DNA from: Bacillus thermozeamaize
GTDB lineage: Bacteria; Bacillota; Bacilli; ZCTH02-B2
NCBI GenBank assembly: GCA_002159075.1
Contig: LZRT01000101.1
Span: 1 to 60,765, forward strand
Direction of reading: 5' to 3'
DNA length: 60,765 nt
The notes under the pieces: model-generated
The model's database searches: none
The model's input: the letters and a program-made list of their open reading frames with translations, nothing else
Told to the model about the DNA's origin: nothing
Part shown: positions 1 through 9,528 of the stretch, in pieces
Layout of the letters: each line of letters starts with the position of its first letter
Position numbering within the stretch: the first letter of the stretch is position 1
Made by a program: the position numbers and the translations under genes

Positions 1-197
1 GAAGAGGAAGGTCATGGTCAGTAAGGGCAAGCCACCCAAGTATACCTCTTTGAGGTGAATGTTGGGTTAGATTTTCAAATGAGTGATCTATTCCGTCTTC
101 GGTAAGATTTTTATATGGGTTGACACGCCGGGTGACGGCGGGCGGCGAATGCCGGATTGAAAAAATCAAAACCCATGGATATACGAGGTGTTCAACG

Positions 198-653
198 TTG
201 AGACAATGGACGAAAGAGATGGAAATCGACGCTCCGATTGAACGCGTTTGGAAGTTGTTTGACGGTTCATTGGAGAATATGCGGAAAATCATGCCCCAAG
301 TAGTGGAGCATCAACCGGTCAAAATAACGGAAGAAGGGGTTGGAAGTGTTTACCGTCAAAAATACAAGGAAGGAAAACGGATCGCAGAGTATGATGTGGA
401 GACTTTGGAATATTTGGATGCCCCGAAGCAAAAAAAGCTGAAGGTCGGTTTTACGCTTGCCGGCATGTTTGAGATTACAGCGGCTTACGAATTGAACCAA
501 ATTCATGGAAGTAAGACGCTGTTTAGATATTCGGTGACCAACCGGCCTTTGAAATGGTTTGCAAAACTGTTTTTGTTGCTGGCCGGCGAAAAGGCGGTCA
601 TCCAATTTGTGGAGCGAGTGAAACGTGTGGCGGAATCGGAAAGCGATCAATGA
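198..653 (+). CDS. SRPBCC (START-like) family protein
   Basis: A 151-residue protein of the SRPBCC/polyketide-cyclase superfamily, whose members bind hydrophobic ligands in a helix-grip cavity. The N-terminal motif MEIDAPIERVWKLFDG is the typical first strand and helix. A hydrophobic helix (KWFAKLFLLLAG) lies near the C-terminus. The frame stays open upstream to a TTG at 120, but the TTG at 198 is preceded by GAGGTG at 185-190 with good spacing and puts the family motif at the N-terminus, so I chose it. The ligand cannot be told from sequence. It stands alone between an unrecognised left edge and a promoter at 745. Confidence 0.75.
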   Translation: MRQWTKEMEIDAPIERVWKLFDGSLENMRKIMPQVVEHQPVKITEEGVGSVYRQKYKEGKRIAEYDVETLEYLDAPKQKKLKVGFTLAGMFEITAAYELNQIHGSKTLFRYSVTNRPLKWFAKLFLLLAGEKAVIQFVERVKRVAESESDQ

Positions 654-727
654 CGGAGGGCATGGTTTGTCCCCGCGTGAAAGGCAGGCAACCGAACGTA
701 TTTGGATATCGCGGAATGCTTATCCAT

Positions 728-773
728 GTTCTTTTGACGTTCTTTTGACAGAATTAACAGATCATGGTAAGAT
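728..773 (+). promoter_or_regulatory. Sigma-A promoter with a tandemly duplicated -35 region
   Basis: TTGACA at 745-750, a 17-nt spacer and TAAGAT at 768-773 form a near-consensus promoter for the thioesterase gene at 840. The 11-mer GTTCTTTTGAC is present twice in tandem (728-738 and 739-749), so a second TTGAC lies 11 nt upstream. Confidence 0.7.
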
Positions 774-839
774 TTTTGCCGTTGTGGCAGCGTGATCATG
801 GGACTTGGAAAACCGAAATCAGGGGGAGGGAAGGACATC

Positions 840-1268
840 ATGGGCATACACCGCATGGAACTGGTGGTACGTCCGACGGATGTAGACGTGTTGGGGCATG
901 TGAACAATGCCAAGTATCTGGAATACCTGGAATGGGGGAGAGTGCGATGGTATCGTGAAAACCGGCTGTTGTCCCCCGATGTGCTGGAGCAGAACCTCAA
1001 CTATGTGGTGGCCAGCATTCACATCAATTACCGCCTGGAAGTGAAGATGGATGAGCGGCTGACTGTACAGACTTTTCTTGCCCGGCTTGGCAACAGCAGC
1101 ATGGTGTTGAAGCAGGAGATTCTCAACGAACAGGGACAGCGGGTGGCTGATGCCGAAGTGATCATCGTCCTTTTTGACACCAGCTTGCGAAAGAGCACCC
1201 CTTTTCCCGAAGCCATGCGAAAACGACTGGAAGCGCTCGTCGTAACGGAAAGCGGTCCCGCGGTTTGA
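840..1268 (+). CDS. Acyl-CoA thioesterase, 4HBT hotdog fold
   Basis: A 142-residue single hotdog-domain protein. The segment DVDVLGHVNNAKYLEYLEWG is the 4-hydroxybenzoyl-CoA thioesterase signature, with the conserved Asp and HVNN near the N-terminus. Such enzymes hydrolyse acyl-CoA or acyl-ACP thioesters in the cytoplasm; the substrate is unknown here. The frame is open from an ATG at 792, but the ATG at 840 follows the purine-rich GGGAGGGAAGG at the right distance and gives the normal family length. It has its own promoter at 745-773. Confidence 0.85.
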   Translation: MGIHRMELVVRPTDVDVLGHVNNAKYLEYLEWGRVRWYRENRLLSPDVLEQNLNYVVASIHINYRLEVKMDERLTVQTFLARLGNSSMVLKQEILNEQGQRVADAEVIIVLFDTSLRKSTPFPEAMRKRLEALVVTESGPAV

Positions 1269-1352
1269 TCCTGCGGTTTCGTTTTGGTTTTCGCGCGTTT
1301 TCGTGTGTGGTAAACTGAGGGCACATGAGCTTGGTTGACGGGAGGGAATGAT

Positions 1353-4244
1353 TTGCGTTTTGAGGTTTTTGAGAATCAGAATCCGCGACCTCGTCCGCCG
1401 CGGCCGCCATGGCTGAGGGCTGCGACCATCCTGTTTTGGGTGGTTGTCGGCTTGTTGGTGCTTCTCGGTTTGGCCATCCATTTGATCGCGGAGTACATCT
1501 GGATGGGGTCCCTTGGTTTTGCGGATGTGTTTTCCACCATCTTTCTGACCAAATTGCTGCTGGGCGTTCTCGGTTTCCTGTTGTTCGCCATTCCCCTCTT
1601 TTTCGCGCTGTACGGGATACGCCGCGTCTACCTGAACATGTTTGAAACGCAGGGATTGCCGTCCGTGTTGACGGGGGGAAAGTGGTTTTTCTGGGTCAAC
1701 CTTGCGGTATCCGGCGGTTTTGGCCTCATCGGCAGCGGCTTTGCGCGGGGAATTGGCTGGGAAAGGTTTCTCACCTTTTTTAACCAGGTGCCGTTCGGCA
1801 TTCAAGATCCGTTGTTCGGCAAGGATATTTCTTTTTATATCTTTACCTTGCCTTTCCTCAATTTTTTAATCGGCATGCTGCTTGGACTCTTTGTCGTCCT
1901 GTCGCTGATCCAGGCCGCCGCGTTCAGCGTGTTTCAGCTGTACCTGCGGGAGCGTTCGGCGCAGATTCAACTGTCCATCAGCGTGATCATGCTGGGCGTC
2001 CTGCTCGCCTTGCATCACCTGTTGGCGCCGTATGAGACCCTGTTGTCCAACAACGTCAACGTGTTGCAGCAAAGTGTGGTGTATGGCGCCAGTTTCACGG
2101 ATCGCGTCATCAATATCCCGATGGGTTATGTGATGGCGGGAGTCAGCCTGCTGGCTGCCGTTTTGGTGCTGGCTGCCCTGTACAAACGGCGGATCCGGCT
2201 GCTCTTTGCGGCACCCATTCTTTATTTTGGCGTCCTGCTGGCCGGCCAGGCTGCATCTGTCGCCGTTCAGAGTTTCATCGTCACGCCGAACGAATTTGCC
2301 CGGGAGAAGCCCTTTTTGCAGCATAACCTGAACATGACGCGGGTTGCGCACGGCATTGACCAGGTGAAGGAGGCGGAACATCCCGGAAATTTGAGTCTTT
2401 CCGCAGAAATGCTCCAGCGCAACAGGCTGACCATCGAAAACGTCCGGATCAACGATCCGCGTCCGCTGCTGGATGTGTATAACCAATTGCAGACGTTCCG
2501 GACATATTATGAGTTTCTGGATGTGGACGTGGATCGGTACTGGCTGGACGGAAAGTATCAGCAAGTATTTTTGGCGGCGCGCGAGTTGAATATCAAAAAC
2601 CTGCCCGACCAATCCAAAACCTGGACCAACCAGACATTGCGGTATACCCACGGATATGGCATCGCCATGAGCCATGTCAACCAGGTGACCTCGCAAGGGC
2701 AGCCGGAATACATGGTCAAAGATCTGCCGCCGCAAGGTACAGTGGAAGTGAAACGTCCGCAGATTTATTTCGGTGAGCAGGATTACCAAAACGTGGTGGT
2801 CAATACCAAAGTGGACGAATTTGACTATCCTGCCGGTGAAACCAATGTGTCGCACCGGTTTGAAGCGAATACGGGCATTCCGATGACGCGGCTGAATCGC
2901 CTGATCTTCGCTTGGGAAGAAATGTCGCCCAGGATCTTCATTTCCGGGCAAATTGATGCCAACAGCCAACTGTTGCGCAAGCGGAACATCATGGACCGTC
3001 TCCAATCCATTGCGCCGTTTCTCCATTATGACAAGGATCCGTATCTCGTGGTTAGGGATGACGGCACGCTCGTTTGGATTGTGGATGCTTATACCACTTC
3101 CGGACGCTACCCGTATTCCGAGCCTGTGGCGCGCGGCATCAATTACATCAAAAACCCGGTCAAGGCCGTGATCGACGCTTATACCGGAGAGGTGCATTTT
3201 TACCTGATCGATCCGGACGAACCGCTGGTCAAGGTGTACCGGGCCATTTTCCCAAACCTGTTTGAGACGGAGATTCCGGAGGATATCCGCCGGCACTTCC
3301 GTTATCCGGAGACGCTGTTTACCTATCAGGCGAAAATTTATCAAACCTATCACATGACCAACCTCGAGGTCTTTTACAACCGGGAAGATTTCTGGCAGTT
3401 TGCGACCGAGAATTATTATGAGAGCGATACCCCGATGGAGCCGTATTACATCACGATGAAACTGCCGGATGAGGAGAAAGAGGAGTTTGTCCTGATGCTT
3501 CCCTTCACGCCCAATAAGCGGCAGAACATGATCGCCTGGATGGCGGCGCGCAATGATGGGGAGCATTACGGCGAGCTTCTGGTTTATCGCTTCCCGAAAC
3601 AAAAGACCATTTACGGTCCGCAGCAGATTGAGAACCGGATCAACCAGAATGCCCAAATTTCCCAGCAGCTCAACCTCTGGTCGCAAGGAGGCTCACGGGT
3701 GATTCGCGGCAACATGCTCGTGATCCCGATTGAGGATACCCTGCTGTATCTTGAGCCGTTGTATATCGAATCGTCCAACGAGACCTCGTTGCCGGAAGTG
3801 AAGCAGATCATCCTGTCTTATGGAGATTACATCGTCATGGAAAGCACGTTTGAACAGGCGATGGAACGCCTCCTGGAGCTTGTCAACGTAGGAAAGCCGC
3901 CGGCTGAAACCGGTCCAGGCCAGGCGCCGGGCGCGCCGCTGGTGAGAACGGCGGATGAATTGCTGCAGGAATTCGCCGACCTGTTCAAGCGTTATCAGGA
4001 AGCGATGGCAGCCGGCAAGTGGTCTGAGGCCGGGCGGATCATGGAAAGCATTCAGGCGCGGATTCAGCAGTGGCAACAGCAAAAAGCCGGCCAGGAGAAC
4101 AAGCCGGCTCCAGGTTCTGCTCCTGCGGCAGGCGGCGAAGGCGGCCAAGGAGCCACGCCGGCCCCAGGACCTGCCTCCTCGCCAGCCGGAGAGGGCGGTC
4201 TCTCTCCTGCCGAGCAGGGCGAAGCCGCCAGCGGCGGCCAGTAA
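1353..4244 (+). CDS. UPF0182 family large membrane protein
   Basis: A 963-residue protein of the UPF0182 family, which is widespread in Bacillota, Actinobacteria and Cyanobacteria and has no established function. About seven hydrophobic segments fill the first 310 residues. They are followed by a large, presumably extracytoplasmic domain and a low-complexity Pro/Ala/Gly/Gln-rich tail over the last 80 residues. TTG at 1353 is taken as start because GGAGGG at 1341-1346 is 6 nt upstream; the TTG at 1335 overlaps that site and is less likely. Monocistronic, closed by the terminator at 4260. Confidence 0.88.
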   Translation: MRFEVFENQNPRPRPPRPPWLRAATILFWVVVGLLVLLGLAIHLIAEYIWMGSLGFADVFSTIFLTKLLLGVLGFLLFAIPLFFALYGIRRVYLNMFETQGLPSVLTGGKWFFWVNLAVSGGFGLIGSGFARGIGWERFLTFFNQVPFGIQDPLFGKDISFYIFTLPFLNFLIGMLLGLFVVLSLIQAAAFSVFQLYLRERSAQIQLSISVIMLGVLLALHHLLAPYETLLSNNVNVLQQSVVYGASFTDRVINIPMGYVMAGVSLLAAVLVLAALYKRRIRLLFAAPILYFGVLLAGQAASVAVQSFIVTPNEFAREKPFLQHNLNMTRVAHGIDQVKEAEHPGNLSLSAEMLQRNRLTIENVRINDPRPLLDVYNQLQTFRTYYEFLDVDVDRYWLDGKYQQVFLAARELNIKNLPDQSKTWTNQTLRYTHGYGIAMSHVNQVTSQGQPEYMVKDLPPQGTVEVKRPQIYFGEQDYQNVVVNTKVDEFDYPAGETNVSHRFEANTGIPMTRLNRLIFAWEEMSPRIFISGQIDANSQLLRKRNIMDRLQSIAPFLHYDKDPYLVVRDDGTLVWIVDAYTTSGRYPYSEPVARGINYIKNPVKAVIDAYTGEVHFYLIDPDEPLVKVYRAIFPNLFETEIPEDIRRHFRYPETLFTYQAKIYQTYHMTNLEVFYNREDFWQFATENYYESDTPMEPYYITMKLPDEEKEEFVLMLPFTPNKRQNMIAWMAARNDGEHYGELLVYRFPKQKTIYGPQQIENRINQNAQISQQLNLWSQGGSRVIRGNMLVIPIEDTLLYLEPLYIESSNETSLPEVKQIILSYGDYIVMESTFEQAMERLLELVNVGKPPAETGPGQAPGAPLVRTADELLQEFADLFKRYQEAMAAGKWSEAGRIMESIQARIQQWQQQKAGQENKPAPGSAPAAGGEGGQGATPAPGPASSPAGEGGLSPAEQGEAASGGQ

Positions 4245-4259
4245 TCCTGCCGAAACAAC

Positions 4260-4307
4260 AAGGCTGCTCCGGCAAGCAATGGTGGTTGCTTGCGGGCAGC
4301 CTTTTTT
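4260..4307 (+). terminator. Rho-independent terminator
   Basis: AAGGCTGC (4260-4267) pairs with GCAGCCTT (4296-4303), and an inner stem GCAAGCAA/TTGCTTGC (4272-4279, 4286-4293) extends it. A T-run follows. It ends the UPF0182 transcript; the convergent thpR gene stops at 4319. Confidence 0.85.
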
Positions 4308-4318
4308 GTGACCACGGA

Positions 4319-4870
4319 TCAGGAATGAAACGGGTATGTTTTCCAAATTTCATATCTTGCGCCCTGCGGCGAGAGATGGGAAAGATACAAATGCATGCGA
4401 TCGACCGTCCATTTCCCGGTTTGCAGGGGGTAAGCCTCGTTGAGATGGGGGAGCGGCCAGCCGGTCTGCAAGCGGCGGGTCAGGGTCACGTGCGGCAGGT
4501 ACCGCTTGTCACGGCGCAACGGATATACCGGATGGATGTGCTCGTGGAGGGTGTGCACCAGCTGCGCCAGGGTGTCCCGGTCGCCATCGACACCGGCCCA
4601 TAACAGGTTCGGCTTGTTCATGTCGGGAAAGGCGCCCCAGCCTTTCAGGTGCAGGGAAAAGGAGGACGTCTGCAGTGCCACCTCAAGGAGCCTGGAGTGG
4701 ATCGCCTCTGCCGTTTCCGGTTGCACTTCTCCGAGGAAGACAAGCGTGATATGAACGTTTTCAGGCCGGACCCAGGTGCGGGCCGAAAGGACCTTCTTCA
4801 CTTCTTCCAAACGCCGGTAAAGTTGGGCGACGATGGGTGAGGGGATGGAGAGCCCGAGAAAAAGGCGCAT
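4319..4870 (-). CDS. thpR: RNA 2',3'-cyclic phosphodiesterase (2H / LigT family)
   Basis: A 183-residue member of the 2H phosphoesterase superfamily. The two HxTx motifs, HITL (about residue 41) and HVTL (about residue 126), form the active site that opens 2',3'-cyclic phosphate ends of RNA. Length is normal for ThpR. A GTG three codons upstream (4879) would leave almost no spacing to AAAGGAAG, so the ATG at 4870 is preferred. Convergent with the UPF0182 gene and divergent from namA. The family is easy to recognise; the physiological RNA substrate in bacteria is not settled. Confidence 0.88.
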   Translation of the reverse strand: MRLFLGLSIPSPIVAQLYRRLEEVKKVLSARTWVRPENVHITLVFLGEVQPETAEAIHSRLLEVALQTSSFSLHLKGWGAFPDMNKPNLLWAGVDGDRDTLAQLVHTLHEHIHPVYPLRRDKRYLPHVTLTRRLQTGWPLPHLNEAYPLQTGKWTVDRMHLYLSHLSPQGARYEIWKTYPFHS

Positions 4871-5060
4871 GATTCCCACTTCCTTTCAAGGCAACAATAT
4901 AGCAAAGAACGCGGCAAGGGGAAACAGACGGCAGCGGTTCTTGCTGTGGGAGAACGAAACAGTTAACCTAAAACTAGAAGCCAGAAATTCACCAAGATCA
5001 TTATCAACATCATTGCGGAAGAAAAGGACCATTTCTTGCGGGGAGAAAGGAGAGAAAAGC

Positions 5061-6086
5061 ATGTCATTGTTGTTTCAACCCTATCAGATCAAAGATCTCA
5101 CCCTGCGCAACCGGCTGGTGATGTCGCCGATGTGCATGTATTCTGCAGATGAGGAAGGCCGCGTGCAAGACTGGCACTTGGTCCATTACCCTGCCAGAGC
5201 GGTGGGAGGGGTTGGCCTGGTGATGCTGGAGGCGACGGCGGTCGAGCCGCGTGGCCGGATCAGCGATCAGGATTTGGGGATTTGGTCGGAGGATCATTTG
5301 CCCGGTCTGGAAAGGCTGGTTCAACTGATTCATCAGCACGGGGCCAAAGCGGGTATACAGCTGGCCCATTCGGGCCGCAAGGGACGGCTGAAACGGGACA
5401 AAATCGTCGCCCCGAGCGCGATTGCGTTTGATGCCTCCTACGATGTTCCGGAGGCCCTGACATTGGAAGGGATCGCTCAGGTGGTGAACGCCTTCCGTGA
5501 GGGCGCACGCCGCGCCTTGGAGGTGGGGATGGATGTGGTTGAAATACACGCTGCACACGGGTATTTGCTCAACCAGTTCCTCTCCCCGCTCAGCAATCAT
5601 CGGGAAGACGCTTACGGCGGCAGCTTTGAAGGCCGCGTGCGGTTGCTGCGCGAAGTGATTCGGGCGGTGAGAGAGGTGTGGCCTGAGAAGAAGCCGCTGT
5701 TTTTGCGGGTGTCGTGCGAGGAGTATGCGGAAGGCGGTTTACATATTGAGGATCATGTGCAGATTGCCCGTATCGCCAAAGAAGAAGGGGTGGATTTGAT
5801 CGATTGCAGTTCCGGAGGTCTCCTGCCGGTACTGCCGTCCAACATGGGTCCTGGTTATCAGGTTCCCTATGCGGAGCGGATCCGCCGGGAGGCGGGGATT
5901 GCCACCGCAGCGGTCGGCTTGATCACGCAGGCGGAACAGGCGGAAGAGATCCTGCTGAACGGGCGGGCCGATCTGGTGTTTCTCGGCCGGGAGCTGTTGC
6001 GCAACCCATACTGGCCGCTTCAGGCTGCCAAAAAATTGGGTGTGGAGGTAGACTACTGGCCGGTGCAATATCATCGGGCCCGATGA
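5061..6086 (+). CDS. namA: NADPH dehydrogenase, old yellow enzyme (YqjM type)
   Basis: A 341-residue FMN-dependent TIM-barrel ene-reductase of the YqjM/NamA class, which reduces activated C=C bonds and nitro compounds with NADPH. Visible signatures are PMCMYSA with the redox-tuning Cys near residue 26, [10 protein letters not shown], the substrate-binding [14 protein letters not shown], and the C-terminal [13 protein letters not shown]. The frame is open to 4833, but ATG 5061 follows GAAAGGAGAG and aligns with family N-termini. The MFS gene begins 13 nt after the stop, so the two are probably co-transcribed. Confidence 0.92.
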   Translation: MSLLFQPYQIKDLTLRNRLVMSPMCMYSADEEGRVQDWHLVHYPARAVGGVGLVMLEATAVEPRGRISDQDLGIWSEDHLPGLERLVQLIHQHGAKAGIQLAHSGRKGRLKRDKIVAPSAIAFDASYDVPEALTLEGIAQVVNAFREGARRALEVGMDVVEIHAAHGYLLNQFLSPLSNHREDAYGGSFEGRVRLLREVIRAVREVWPEKKPLFLRVSCEEYAEGGLHIEDHVQIARIAKEEGVDLIDCSSGGLLPVLPSNMGPGYQVPYAERIRREAGIATAAVGLITQAEQAEEILLNGRADLVFLGRELLRNPYWPLQAAKKLGVEVDYWPVQYHRAR

Positions 6087-6099
6087 GGCATGAGGGGGA

Positions 6100-7638
6100 A
6101 TGGGTGTGCCCAGGGAAGCGGCGCCTCACCAAAGGGTGCAGGAGCATCAAACACCGTCCCGCCGGCCGCTGGTCTTGGCGGCGGTGCTCATGGCCATGTT
6201 CATGGCCGCGGTTGAAGGAACCATCGTGGCGACCGCCATGCCCAGCATTGTCGGTGATTTGGGCGGATTCCCGCTGTACAGCTGGGTTTTTTCGATTTTT
6301 CTCCTGACCCAGGCGATCAGCATTCCCATTTACGGAAGGTTGGCCGATTTGTACGGACGAAAACCAGTTTTTGCCGCTGGCGCGGGCCTCTTTCTCCTGG
6401 GCTCCCTGTTGTGCGGGCTGGCGCGCAGCATGGAACAACTGATCCTCTTTCGTGCCATCCAGGGGTTGGGTGCGGGTGCGGTTCAGCCGATCGTTACCAC
6501 CATCATCGGAGATATCTATACGCCAGAAGAGCGCGCCCAAATCCAGGGCTATCTGTCCAGCGTCTGGGGCATTTCGTCCGTGATTGGCCCGGCGCTGGGC
6601 GGGCTGATTGTCCAGTATGCCGACTGGGCGTTGGTATTTTGGCTCAACCTTCCGTTGGGATTGCTTTCGATTGCCGGCATTCTTCTGTTTCTCCACGAAG
6701 ATGTGGAGAAAAAACGCCAGTCCATTGATTACCTGGGTTCTGCGCTGATGCTGGTATCGGTGAGCGCGCTGATGCTGGCCATGATCCAGGGGGGTGTGGC
6801 CTGGCCCTGGCTGTCTGTGCCATCTTTGATCTTGCTGGGGATTTTTGTGCTTGGCCTCCTGGCGTTTCTCCGGCAGGAGGCCAGGGCGAAGGAGCCGATG
6901 ATGCCCCTTTACCTGTGGAAACACCGGGTGATCGGGGTGGCCAACTTGGCCTCCCTGATCAACGGGATGCTGCTGATGGGGGTGTCCACGTTTCTTCCCG
7001 CCTACATCCAGGGGGTGATGGGCAAAAGCGCCATGGTGGCCGGCTTTTCCCTGTCGATGATGTCCATCGGCTGGCCGCTGGCCAGCACCATCGCCGGACG
7101 GCTGCTGTTCAGGCTGGGAGCGCGAAACACCTCGCTGATTGGCGGTGTGTTTCTGTTGCTGGGAGCCGCCTTTTTCATCACGCTGGGCAGCGACAAGGGA
7201 GCCGCATGGGCCGCGGCAGGCTCCTTCCTGACCGGCGCCGGGCTGGGGTTTTGCACGCTTACTTTTATCGTATCCATCCAGAGCAGTGTGGACTGGTCCT
7301 TGCGCGGCGCGGCCACCGCTTCCAACATGTTTATGCGGACGTTGGGCAGCACGGTGGGGGCCGCTCTGTTAGGGGGCGTTCTCAACACCCGCCTGTTCCA
7401 TTATTTGCAGGAACGGGCGGTGGAACTGGAACTTCCCGGGAATCTGGAAGCGGTCAATGTTCTTTTGGATCCGGGCATGCGCCAGCGTATGTCGCCTGAA
7501 AATCTGCAGGTTTTGACGGAAGGCATGTCGCAAGCTTTACACACGGTATACCTCGTGGTCGGGGTGTTCGCCGTGCTGAGCCTGTTGCTGGTCTGGTTTT
7601 TGCCGAGACGGCAGGGGGACAAAACGACGGCTTTCTGA
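6100..7638 (+). CDS. MFS transporter, DHA2 (EmrB/QacA-like) drug exporter
   Basis: A 512-residue, about 14-helix major facilitator of the DHA2 proton-coupled drug efflux group. The loop GRLADLYGRKP (motif A) follows helix 2, and the RAIQGLGAG and GPALGG motifs of exporters lie in the first half. ATG 6100 follows GAGGGGG; a GTG two codons later is possible. It follows namA by 13 nt. An oxidoreductase next to an exporter is compatible with handling of electrophilic compounds, but that pairing is inference. Substrate unknown. Confidence 0.88.
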   Translation: MGVPREAAPHQRVQEHQTPSRRPLVLAAVLMAMFMAAVEGTIVATAMPSIVGDLGGFPLYSWVFSIFLLTQAISIPIYGRLADLYGRKPVFAAGAGLFLLGSLLCGLARSMEQLILFRAIQGLGAGAVQPIVTTIIGDIYTPEERAQIQGYLSSVWGISSVIGPALGGLIVQYADWALVFWLNLPLGLLSIAGILLFLHEDVEKKRQSIDYLGSALMLVSVSALMLAMIQGGVAWPWLSVPSLILLGIFVLGLLAFLRQEARAKEPMMPLYLWKHRVIGVANLASLINGMLLMGVSTFLPAYIQGVMGKSAMVAGFSLSMMSIGWPLASTIAGRLLFRLGARNTSLIGGVFLLLGAAFFITLGSDKGAAWAAAGSFLTGAGLGFCTLTFIVSIQSSVDWSLRGAATASNMFMRTLGSTVGAALLGGVLNTRLFHYLQERAVELELPGNLEAVNVLLDPGMRQRMSPENLQVLTEGMSQALHTVYLVVGVFAVLSLLLVWFLPRRQGDKTTAF

Positions 7639-7686
7639 CTGCCGGCCCAGAAGCCGCTGAGGCACCGAAGATCACAGGGCGAGAGG

Positions 7687-8082
7687 TTGGTGGTTCCGGT
7701 GAATCCCGTGATTGTCGTTGAAGGGAAGAATGATCGACGGCAATTGGAAAAAGTTCTCCGGCCGGAGATTGCCATTTTTTGTACCTTCGGCATTCCCAGC
7801 ACCGACCGGCTGGAGAGGCTGAAGAAAAAAATCGGCCAATCGCCGTTGTATATTTTTGTGGACAACGACGCGGCCGGGCGGCGGATTCGCGGCGTGCTGG
7901 CAGAAGCCTTTCCGGACGCCGAACATATCTATACGCGCCGGGGGTATGACGGCGTGGAAGGAACGCCGCTGGAATATCTTGTCCAGCAGTTGGAGAAGGC
8001 GGGGCTTGAAGAATGGATCCGGACGGAGTATTTGAACGAAGGATTCTTGAATCTTGGCTTAAGCCCCTTTGAGCGGAGATAA
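7687..8082 (+). CDS. Toprim domain protein (YusF-like)
   Basis: A single Toprim domain of 131 residues. IVVEGKNDRR supplies the conserved Glu, and VDNDAAGRRIR (about residues 58-68) the DxD-like metal site. Length and layout resemble small stand-alone Toprim proteins of Bacillales such as YusF, and the nuclease half of RNase M5. No primase zinc finger or other domain is present. The start is uncertain: TTG 7687, GTG 7690 and GTG 7699 are all possible around GAGAGG at 7681. The last 24 bp overlap the end of the convergent VOC gene. Role unknown. Confidence 0.75.
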   Translation: MVVPVNPVIVVEGKNDRRQLEKVLRPEIAIFCTFGIPSTDRLERLKKKIGQSPLYIFVDNDAAGRRIRGVLAEAFPDAEHIYTRRGYDGVEGTPLEYLVQQLEKAGLEEWIRTEYLNEGFLNLGLSPFERR

Positions 8083-8448
8083 GAAATACAGCCGGTTGCC
8101 ATCCGGGTCAAGCAGGCTCACCGCTCTTGCTCCCCAGGACTGATCGGCGGGCTCTTCTTCAAAGGTCAGCTCATCCTTGAGCCGGTCATAGAACTCGTCG
8201 ACATCCGGGACGTCGAAGCTGATGTGGTCGATGCCGGGAGGGTTTTGCACCAGTTCCGGAGCCCGCGAGGCGGCCAACTCCCGCGACGACGTTTGAAAGA
8301 TGTACAGCCAGGCATGCCCGGCCTGCAGGCTGGCGGCCGGTGTCTCCTCGTCCCGGTCCTGCACCTGAAAACCCAGTTTTTCGTAAAAAGCGATGCTCCT
8401 TGCCAGATCGCGCACAGCGATTCCGATGTTGTTGATGCTTTGGATCAC
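8059..8448 (-). CDS. VOC family (glyoxalase/dioxygenase-fold) protein
   Basis: A 129-residue vicinal-oxygen-chelate protein with the two beta-alpha-beta-beta-beta halves expected of the fold. The first starts NNIGIAVRDLARSIAFYEKLGF; the second contains GIDHISFDVPDVDEFYDRLK and ends DPDGNRLYFLSP. Some metal ligands (His, Glu) can be placed, but the reaction cannot be predicted. GTG 8448 is chosen because AAAGGAG lies 9 nt upstream; the open frame to 8490 lacks such a site. It converges on the Toprim gene with a 24-bp overlap. Confidence 0.78.
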   Translation of the reverse strand: MIQSINNIGIAVRDLARSIAFYEKLGFQVQDRDEETPAASLQAGHAWLYIFQTSSRELAASRAPELVQNPPGIDHISFDVPDVDEFYDRLKDELTFEEEPADQSWGARAVSLLDPDGNRLYFLSPLKGA

Positions 8449-8632
8449 GATGCCACACTCCTTTGCCCATTGGCATTGCATTCGTGTCAATATTCTGATC
8501 GCAATCTATCACAATCTTATCATGTTTGAATCGGATATGTAAAATTTATAATTTTATTATATCTTTTATATTAAAATCAGGAACGTGTAGAGATCGTACC
8601 GATGAGTGTATCATTCTAGTTTTAATCATAAA

Positions 8633-8662
8633 GGGGCTGTTCCTTAATAATTGAACAGCCCC
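8633..8662 (-). terminator. Terminator of the crotonase/acyl-CoA ligase operon
   Basis: GGGGCTGTTC (8633-8642) and GAACAGCCCC (8653-8662) form a perfect 10-bp stem with a 10-nt loop. On the minus strand it lies just after the stop at 8674 and is followed by TTTATGA. The rest of 8449-8632 is AT-rich, and I see nothing else in it. Confidence 0.75.
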
Positions 8663-8673
8663 AACATGGCTAT

Positions 8674-9528
8674 TTAATTTTTCTTTCTCTGCGTGTAATC
8701 TCCAAAGCGGCTGTCACGTTCTTTTAGCGCGTGTTTGATGCCATATTGCACGGCCGTTTCGCGCCAAGCAATCCCTTCAGGCGTATGCCTGGCAATGCCA
8801 TCGAGCAGTGTGCCGATGACCTGCGTATTGTCCACGATTCCCATGCTTTGATAGGTTTGATTGATGAACAGCTTCATCATGATCAGTTGATTCAAGGGCA
8901 GCATGGCAATTCGGGAAGCCAACCGTTGCACCGATTCTTCCAGCTTTTCAAACGGCACGCATTCCAGAATCATCCCCATTTGGGCAGCGCTGCGGGCATC
9001 GATCGAATCCCCGGTGAACAAAAATCGTTTCGCCCGCTCCATGCCCAATCGCAATACCCACATCGGCGTGGTCGGACAACCCCACACACGAGCCGGCGGA
9101 TATCCGAACTGCGCTTCCTCCGAAGCGATGATCAAATCTGCGCATAGGACCAAATCGGCACCACCGCCCACCGCCCAGCCGTGCACTTGGGCAATGACCG
9201 GTTTCCGGCAGCGGAACAGGCTCATCATGGCATCGGTGCAACGGTTAATCATCACATAGTCCTGAATCGGATCCCAGACCTTTTGCCCCTTCTCATCCCG
9301 TTCCGATTCCTCCACCGTGGAAATATCGAGATCATAACCGGCGCAAAAACTCCGTCCATTTCCCTTCAGAACCAGAACGTGAACATTGGGGTCTCTATCG
9401 GCTGCCTTCACGGCATCATGCAGCTCGTCCAGGAGTTCAAACGTCAGGGCGTTCATTTGCTCGGGCCGGTTTAAGACGATGGTGGCCACACGGTTTTCCA
9501 CGGAATAGATCAGGGTGTGATAGGTCAT
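8674..9528 (-). CDS. Enoyl-CoA hydratase/isomerase family protein (crotonase fold)
   Basis: A 284-residue crotonase. The oxyanion-hole motifs are present: CAGYDLD near residue 62 and the GWAVGGGADL helix start. The two acidic residues used by classical enoyl-CoA hydratase are not both kept: the first position is Asp (GGGAD) and the second falls in the Pro-Pro of YPPARVW. A plain hydratase reaction is therefore not assured, and an isomerase or hydrolase is possible. Its ATG overlaps the stop of the acyl-CoA ligase gene by 4 nt (ATGA), so the two are translationally coupled and likely act on one CoA ester. Confidence 0.85.
   Translation of the reverse strand: MTYHTLIYSVENRVATIVLNRPEQMNALTFELLDELHDAVKAADRDPNVHVLVLKGNGRSFCAGYDLDISTVEESERDEKGQKVWDPIQDYVMINRCTDAMMSLFRCRKPVIAQVHGWAVGGGADLVLCADLIIASEEAQFGYPPARVWGCPTTPMWVLRLGMERAKRFLFTGDSIDARSAAQMGMILECVPFEKLEESVQRLASRIAMLPLNQLIMMKLFINQTYQSMGIVDNTQVIGTLLDGIARHTPEGIAWRETAVQYGIKHALKERDSRFGDYTQRKKN

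Noticed and set aside
1-58. Possible 3' end of a gene at the left edge (frame 2 ends in TGA at 56-58)
   Set aside because: Only 18 codons with no recognisable family; cannot be distinguished from chance.
819-1805. Minus-strand open frame of 328 codons
   Set aside because: Crosses the thioesterase and the start of the UPF0182 gene on the other strand; no RBS and unnatural composition.
1866-3686. Long minus-strand open frame of 606 codons opposite the UPF0182 gene
   Set aside because: Shadow of a GC-rich gene: rich in His/Arg/Gln, no RBS, no family resemblance, while the plus-strand protein is a clear family member.
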